Source: Synechococcus sp. AG-679-D13
GTDB taxonomy: Bacteria > Cyanobacteriota > Cyanobacteriia > PCC-6307 > Cyanobiaceae
DNA length: 47,634 bases
Assembly: GCA_003210735.1 (NCBI GenBank)
Contig: QCUM01000015.1
Span: 1 to 47,634 of the forward strand
Reading direction: 5' to 3'
Shown one piece after another: positions 46,667 to 47,634 of the stretch (positions are counted from its first letter, which is position 1; the number at the start of each line of letters is the position of its first letter). The notes under the pieces were generated by a model. That model saw only the letters and a program-made list of their open reading frames with translations. It searched no databases and was not told where the DNA came from. Made by a program: the position numbers and the translations under genes.

Positions 46667-47634
46667 GTGACCAGTTTTCTGACCACAGCCCGCACGAACC
46701 AAGCCGATGAGCTTCCTGACAGCCGCCGTTTGAGGTTGTTCAGCGGAACATCGAACCCTGGCCTGGCACGCGAAATTGCTACGTATCTCGGCGTTCCGGA
46801 TGGCCCGCGCGTTTGCAAACGCTTTGCAGATGGAGAGCTCTACGTCCAGATCCAGGAATCGATTCGCGGTTGCGACGTTTTTCTGATTCAGCCCACCTGT
46901 GCTCCGGTGAATGATCACCTGATGGAGCTGCTGATCATGGTGGACGCTTGCCGCCGAGCCTCTGCGCGGCAGATCACAGCCGTTGTTCCGTACTACGGCT
47001 ATGCCAGAGCCGATCGCAAAACCGCAGGACGCGAATCGATCACGGCCAAGCTCACGGCCAATCTCCTGGTGAAATCGGGTGTTGATCGGGTGCTGGCGAT
47101 GGACCTTCACTCGGCGCAGATCCAGGGGTATTTCGACATTCCCTGCGATCACATCTACGGGTCACCCGTGCTGGTGGATTACCTCTCAAAACAGAATCTC
47201 GGTGACATCGTTGTGGTGTCTCCGGACGTTGGAGGTGTCGCCCGGGCCCGGGCCTTCGCCAAACAAATGAACGATGCGCCGTTGGCCATCATCGACAAGC
47301 GGCGCACGGGCCACAACATGGCGGAAAGCCTCACGGTGATCGGCGATGTTTCCGGCCGCACAGCCGTTCTGATCGACGACATGATCGACACCGGTGGCAC
47401 GATCTGTGCCGGGGCCCGTCTGTTGCGTCAGCAAGGTGCCAATCGTGTGCTTGCTTGTGCAAGCCATGCGGTGTTTTCTCGACCGGCATCAGAGAGATTG
47501 TCCGCCGAAGGTCTGTTTGAACAGGTGGTCGTCACCAACAGCATTCCAATCCCACAGGACCGAATGTTCCCTCAGCTCCATGTGCTGTCTGTTGCCACGA
47601 TGCTCGGCGAAGCGATCTGGCGCATTCATGAAGA
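46667..47634 (+). CDS. prs: Ribose-phosphate pyrophosphokinase (partial, 3' end cut)
   Basis: The frame is open to the end of the window: 322 codons, so about ten C-terminal residues are missing against the usual length. It makes PRPP for purines, pyrimidines, histidine, tryptophan and NAD. Features are RLFSGTSNPGLAREIA, KRFADGELYVQIQESIRG, VPYYGYARADRK, VLAMDLHSAQIQGYF, the flexible-loop DKRRTGHN, and the PRPP loop VLIDDMIDTGGTI. Start is GTG 46667, giving the short N-terminal extension of picocyanobacterial Prs. Confidence 0.95.
   Translation, partial: MTSFLTTARTNQADELPDSRRLRLFSGTSNPGLAREIATYLGVPDGPRVCKRFADGELYVQIQESIRGCDVFLIQPTCAPVNDHLMELLIMVDACRRASARQITAVVPYYGYARADRKTAGRESITAKLTANLLVKSGVDRVLAMDLHSAQIQGYFDIPCDHIYGSPVLVDYLSKQNLGDIVVVSPDVGGVARARAFAKQMNDAPLAIIDKRRTGHNMAESLTVIGDVSGRTAVLIDDMIDTGGTICAGARLLRQQGANRVLACASHAVFSRPASERLSAEGLFEQVVVTNSIPIPQDRMFPQLHVLSVATMLGEAIWRIHE

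Overview
The window looks like chromosome of a marine picocyanobacterium, most likely a marine Synechococcus. The grounds are a GC-rich core with tightly packed genes, a monomeric-type divinyl chlorophyllide reductase, a PsbP-like thylakoid lipoprotein, a PsbN-like small membrane protein, cyanobacterial-type ClpC, a PhoB/PhoR pair, and several tiny hypothetical proteins. The assignment rests on recalled family knowledge only. Both ends cut genes: the last codons of recD at the left and an almost complete prs at the right.

Layout. 1-11.6 kb is housekeeping DNA: recD end, a cupin mannose-phosphate isomerase, a DEAD-box RNA helicase, an RRM protein, an ABC exporter, a CPA2 antiporter with UspA domains, a LytR-CpsA-Psr (LCP) protein, a PsbP-like lipoprotein, recR, lipA, and a glutathione transferase fused to DUF952. 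From about 11.7 to 20.9 kb the DNA turns AT-rich with sparse, mostly accessory genes: a tandemly duplicated NTF2-like protein, a metallo-beta-lactamase-fold hydrolase with a long unknown tail, a VOC protein, a run of very small hypotheticals, a decayed repeat pair and a PsbN-like gene. The tRNA hydroxylase trhO sits inside this stretch as a core gene.

20.9-33.2 kb is core again. On the minus strand lysA-cdaA-uppS-bioB overlap or nearly touch and link diaminopimelate, c-di-AMP, undecaprenyl carrier and biotin synthesis. On the plus strand clpC is followed by three genes whose starts overlap the preceding stops (glycerol dehydrogenase-like, alpha/beta hydrolase, DUF2993). A PLP decarboxylase and cdsA form a convergent minus-strand pair.

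33.2-36.8 kb is a second AT-rich accessory patch: a 2-oxoglutarate oxygenase with an HxE motif, the truncated N-terminal end of a large adhesin-type protein, and a decayed photolyase fragment. 36.8-47.6 kb is core: an AarF/UbiB kinase, the phoB-phoR-pseudouridine synthase-HTH/membrane protein run, the dvr-malQ pair, a second LCP-like protein with a degenerate motif, and prs.

No rRNA, tRNA, CRISPR array or intact insertion sequence was recognised. No single convincing new multi-gene system stands out. The most unusual items are the PsbN-like protein with a His-rich tail, the metallo-beta-lactamase protein with its extension, the duplicated NTF2-like protein, the GST-DUF952 fusion, and the two patches of gene decay.
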